The notes beneath the pieces are model-generated. The model saw only the letters and a list, made by a program, of their open reading frames with translations. It had not been told where the DNA came from and searched no databases. From assembly GCA_048498135.1 (NCBI GenBank), contig JBEHYO010000001.1, positions 62,001 to 126,000 of the forward strand: a stretch of DNA of 64,000 nucleotides, in the 5' to 3' direction. This document shows positions 61,341-64,000 of the stretch, piece after piece. Numbering within the stretch: the stretch's first letter is position 1; each line of letters starts with the position of its first letter. Origin of the DNA: Dokdonella_A sp937902695 (GTDB lineage Bacteria > Pseudomonadota > Gammaproteobacteria > Xanthomonadales > Rhodanobacteraceae). Made by a program: the position numbers and the translations under genes.

Positions 61341-61799
61341 ATGCGCATGCCGTCGGCGCGCGCGATGCGCCGCATCCTCAATGTCTGGCCGCCGTTCCTG
61401 TTCGCCGGCATCCGCGTGCTCGAGATTTCGGACGACTGGCGCCGCGCGCGCATCGTGCTGAAGCGGCACTGGTACAACCGCAACTTCGTCGGCACCCACT
61501 TCGGCGGAAGCCTGTTCGCGATGACCGATCCATTCTGGATGGTCATGACGCTTTACCGTCTCGGCGGCGGCTATGTCGTCTGGGACAAAGCGGCCGCGAT
61601 CGAGTTCGTCGAAGCGACGAGGGCGCCGGTCTACGCCGAGTTCCTGCTCGACGATGCGACGATCGACGAGCTCCGCGCCGCGACCGCCGACGGCGCGAAG
61701 TGCCTGCGCTGGTTCGAGACCGAAATCCGCACCGCGGACGGCCAGGTCGTCGCGCGCGTCCGCAAGCAGGTCTACGTGCGCCGCAAGCGCGCGGACTGA
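61341..61799 (+). CDS. DUF4442 hotdog-fold protein
   Basis: A 152-aa protein with the pattern of DUF4442, a PaaI-like hotdog family: 'ILNVWPPFLFAGIRVLEISDD', 'RNFVGTHFGGSLFAMTDPFW', 'YVVWDKAAAIEFVEATRAPVY' and 'RTADGQVVARVRKQVYVRRK'. The fold suggests a thioesterase or acyl-binding role, but activity for this family is not established. The ATG 10 bp after cnoX is preferred to an upstream frame that overlaps cnoX. Confidence 0.86.
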   Translation: MRMPSARAMRRILNVWPPFLFAGIRVLEISDDWRRARIVLKRHWYNRNFVGTHFGGSLFAMTDPFWMVMTLYRLGGGYVVWDKAAAIEFVEATRAPVYAEFLLDDATIDELRAATADGAKCLRWFETEIRTADGQVVARVRKQVYVRRKRAD

Positions 61800-61999
61800 G
61801 CTGCCGCGCGTCCGCAATGGACGCCCGATCGCGTATATCCGCCGGTATATCCGCCCCGGCAAGACCTGGGGCTCCGGGCCGGCGCACCCGCAAACGCGAT
61901 GTCCGCAACCGCAGGGTTATGGCGTTTTCCGATACGATGCCGCCGTCTTGGAATCGCCGGGACGCGCCGCCGTTTTCCGATCGACCCGATGGTGCCGCC

Positions 62000-63226
62000 A
62001 TGAACGAGACTGGTCCCGAAAGTCCGAACGAACCGCCCCCGACGGCCATCGCCGCCAACGGCGAAGCCACGGCCGAGCCGAAACCGCCCGAGAAGACCGT
62101 GCAGGAAGTTCTCGGCAGCATGCACACGACGAACTTCCCGGATCTTTTGCGCCAGCTGAAGGGCTGCCTCGTCGTCTCGACATACCAGGCCGGCAAGCTG
62201 GTGATCCTCCGGCCCGACGGCAACTCGATCAACACGCATTTCCGGAGCTTCAACCGCCCGATGGGCATGGCCGCCGACGGCGAGCGGCTCGCGCTCGGCG
62301 CGCACATCGAGATCGCCGAGTTCCGCAACATGCCCGCCGTCGCGCGGCGCCTGCAGGATCCGCCCAAGCACGACGCGGTCTATCTCGCGCGGCGCGGCCA
62401 CATCACCGGCGCGATCGACATCCACGAGATGGCGTTCGACAAATACGGCGACCTCTGGTTCGTCAACACGCTGTTCTCGTGCCTTTGCACGCTCGACACG
62501 AAATCGAGCTTCGTGCCGCGCTGGCGCCCGCGCTTCGTCAGCCATTACGCGCCCGAAGACCGCTGCCATCTGAACGGCCTCGGCATGCGCGACGGCAAGC
62601 CGCGCTATCTGACCGCGCTCGGCGAATCGAACAAGCCGCAGGGCTGGCGCGAGAACAAGCGTGACGGCGGCGTCCTTTTCGACATGGCGCAGGACCGCAT
62701 CATCGCGCGCGGCCTGTCGATGCCGCATTCGCCGCGCTGGTACGACAACCGCCTCTGGGTGCTGGAATCCGGCCGCGGCAAGCTCGTCACGATCGATCCG
62801 AAGACCGGCGAGAAGACCGACGTCGCCAGCGTGCCCGGCTTCGCGCGCGGTCTCGATTTCATCGGCCCGGTCGCGTTCGTCGGCCTCTCGCAGCTGCGCG
62901 AGACCAACGCGTTCACCGACATCGAGATCACCGAGGACAACCGCGATCGCCAGAGCGGCGTCTGGGCCGTGCATATCGGCACCGGCAACACGATCGGGCT
63001 CCTGAAGTTCACCGGCGGCGTGCAGGAAATCTTCGCCGTGCAGGCGCTGTCCGGCATCCTGTTCCCCGAGATCATCCACGAAGGCGAGCATCTGGCGACG
63101 TCGTATGCGCTTCCCGAGGATGCGCTCCGCGAAGTCGGCTTCACGAAACCGCCGGAGCCGATCGGCTACGCGGCGACGACGACACCCGACGCCGCCGAAG
63201 CGGTGACGCCGGGATCGCACGCGTGA
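62000..63226 (+). CDS. TIGR03032-family protein (DUF4915-like)
   Basis: A 408-aa protein, probably a β-propeller. 'NFPDLLRQLKGCLVVSTYQAGKLVIL', 'SFNRPMGMAADGERLALGAH', 'HLNGLGMRDGKPRYLTALGE', 'GLSMPHSPRWYDNRLWVLESG' and 'FVGLSQLRETNAF' are characteristic of TIGR03032 proteins, which have no known function. It lacks a signal peptide. Starts at 61919 and 62000 are both possible and neither has a good ribosome-binding site; the second removes a Pro-rich leader. The stop overlaps the next gene in a GTGA, so the two are coupled and may act together. Confidence 0.84.
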   Translation: MNETGPESPNEPPPTAIAANGEATAEPKPPEKTVQEVLGSMHTTNFPDLLRQLKGCLVVSTYQAGKLVILRPDGNSINTHFRSFNRPMGMAADGERLALGAHIEIAEFRNMPAVARRLQDPPKHDAVYLARRGHITGAIDIHEMAFDKYGDLWFVNTLFSCLCTLDTKSSFVPRWRPRFVSHYAPEDRCHLNGLGMRDGKPRYLTALGESNKPQGWRENKRDGGVLFDMAQDRIIARGLSMPHSPRWYDNRLWVLESGRGKLVTIDPKTGEKTDVASVPGFARGLDFIGPVAFVGLSQLRETNAFTDIEITEDNRDRQSGVWAVHIGTGNTIGLLKFTGGVQEIFAVQALSGILFPEIIHEGEHLATSYALPEDALREVGFTKPPEPIGYAATTTPDAAEAVTPGSHA

Positions 63227-63756
63227 GCGCCGGCGTCGCGGGCGCAAACGGCGCCGCGTCGCGCGCGCGTTTCACGTTCGTCGTCGACTGGCCCGCGCCA
63301 TCGGCCGCGAGCGGCGACGCGATCCGCGCATTCTGGAAACGCGAAGGCGCGTTCAACGACGAGACGCAGATGAGCGCGCGCCTGCCGCAGGTCGTCATGC
63401 ACGCGCTGACCCCCGACGGCGAGGTCGCCGGCGTCTGCACGGCCGTCGTCATGACGCCGCCGCACCTCGCGCAGCCGGTCTATTACTGGCGCACCTTCGT
63501 CGGCAAGGCGTGGCGTTCGTCGCCGCTCGTGATGATGCTGCTGAAGCGCTCGTGCGCGCTGCTTGAGGAATTCGCGCGCGACAACGACTATCCGTGCATC
63601 GGCATCCTGCTCGAGCTCGAGAACAACCGGTTCAAGGAGAAGGGACGGACGGCGGTGTGGTGGAATCCGCGGTTCGTCTATATCGGGCGCAGTCAGCGCG
63701 GGCTCGACCTCAGGGTTTTTTATTTCGAGGGAGCGAGGTTGAAGGCGGCGAAGTGA
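63223..63756 (+). CDS. Hypothetical protein coupled to the TIGR03032-family gene
   Basis: A 177-aa protein from a GTG that overlaps the previous stop (GTGA). I do not recognise a family. It has a mixed α/β look: 'RFTFVVDWPAPSAASGDAIRAFW', 'GEVAGVCTAVVMTPPHLAQPVYYWRTFVGKAWR', 'CALLEEFARDNDYPCIGILLELENNRFKEKG' and 'FVYIGRSQRGLDLRVFYFEG'. The conserved-looking Trp/Tyr-rich core resembles an acyltransferase-like (GNAT) fold only loosely. No signal peptide. Coupling suggests a shared process with the upstream protein. Confidence 0.7.
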   Translation: MSAGVAGANGAASRARFTFVVDWPAPSAASGDAIRAFWKREGAFNDETQMSARLPQVVMHALTPDGEVAGVCTAVVMTPPHLAQPVYYWRTFVGKAWRSSPLVMMLLKRSCALLEEFARDNDYPCIGILLELENNRFKEKGRTAVWWNPRFVYIGRSQRGLDLRVFYFEGARLKAAK

Positions 63757-63807
63757 GGTGTCGGCGCTTCGTCAGCCCGGCGTAATCCGGAAACCATTTT
63801 TACCTTC

Positions 63808-63910
63808 GTCATTCGTGCGGACGCGGGACTCCATTTCGACTCTCCGTCATTCCCGCGGAAGCGGGACTCCATTTCGACTCTCCGTCATTCCCGCGGAAGC
63901 GGGAATCCAT
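63808..63910. repeat. 38-bp tandem repeat array built from the GTCATTCCCGC unit
   Basis: Three direct copies start at 63808, 63846 and 63884. The last two units carry GTCATTCCCGCGGAAGCGGGA; the first is diverged. They are joined by an identical CTCCATTTCGACTCTCC linker. The core is the same palindrome as in the paired elements at 25134, 28717 and 34322, but here the copies point the same way. Confidence 0.85.
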
Positions 63911-63990
63911 TTGCCTTCTCTCCCGCTTCACCAATTTGCGATAACCGACTCACGTCCGTGTGCGGCTGGTCCGTCCGCCCTTCACCGCGG

Positions 63991-64000
63991 CGGGAGAGGG
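63991..64000. repeat. Start of a CGGGAGAGGG palindromic element cut by the window edge
   Basis: CGGGAGAGGG at the right edge equals the right arm of the 2151–2174 element. Upstream GTCCGCCCTTCACCGCGG resembles the internal part of that element. Only a fragment is visible. Confidence 0.4.

Noticed and set aside
63808..63910. CRISPR array
   Set aside because: The 38-bp units are repeated including the linker, so there are no distinct spacers, and no cas genes are present.

Overview
The window is a chromosomal stretch of a high-GC gammaproteobacterium. The gene orders purA–DUF2065–hflC–hflK–hflX–hfq–miaA and leuS…lptE–holA–nadD…rsfS–rlmH–maf…rng–yhdP–tldD, together with a DUF4124 protein, a Lys/Ala-rich HU-like protein and exported proteins ending in an 'NGFE/NGFD' tail, point to the Xanthomonadales/Lysobacterales, most likely a Rhodanobacteraceae (Dokdonella-like) member. 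This is inference from gene content and order; no search was run.

Layout. 1–3.0 kb: end of a phosphate-uptake operon (pstC'–pstA–pstB–phoU), then a 2-oxoglutarate/Fe(II) oxygenase. 4.1–7.2 kb, minus strand: rnr–rlmB with ATGA coupling, diverging from a tRNA-Leu(CAG) with a visible promoter. 7.5–9.5 kb, minus: a diguanylate cyclase with two unrecognised small genes. 10–15.2 kb: a secreted plant-type LRR protein, a 62-aa protein, a lipoprotein of the PQQ-type sugar dehydrogenase family and a DUF4124 protein. 15.4–22.3 kb: an HU-like protein, then purA–hflCK–hflX–hfq–miaA on the minus strand. 22.3–26.1 kb, plus: tdh, tilS, xseB, ispA. 26.2–35.9 kb: DUF4870, pmbA (tldE), yjgA (plus), tldD, yhdP, rng. 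36–38.4 kb: a membrane-anchored winged-helix regulator with periplasmic TPRs. 38.4–47.9 kb: maf, rlmH, rsfS, nadD, holA, lptE, a GST gene and leuS on the minus strand, with a plus-strand csdA-like helicase gene placed inside the block. 48.2–53.5 kb, minus: two exported proteins (one with an S74 chaperone domain) and an ECF sigma/Ser-Thr kinase-TPR pair. 53.9–63.8 kb, plus: an exported amidohydrolase, a 1437-aa LRR/repeat exoprotein, a DUF72 pseudogene, cnoX, a DUF4442 protein and a coupled TIGR03032-like pair. The window closes in repeat DNA.

Most of the window is housekeeping: phosphate uptake, RNA turnover and modification (RNase R, RNase G, RlmB, RlmH, MiaA, TilS, Hfq, CsdA), membrane proteolysis control (HflKC), cell-envelope lipid and LPS transport (YhdP, LptE), TldD/E and NAD synthesis. 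The accessory part is surface-directed: two LRR exoproteins, an S74-domain exported protein, a small NGFD-tailed protein and three signalling genes.

I found no defence island, prophage, insertion sequence or CRISPR array. The points most worth checking are hflX, which has no ATG/GTG/TTG start and lies directly in frame behind hfq; five exact-length 273-bp repeats in the second LRR protein; the shared C-terminal NGFE/NGFD tail; three 79–80-bp paired palindromic elements with a separate 38-bp tandem array; the DUF72 gene with an internal deletion; and the frame problem at the start of the winged-helix regulator.
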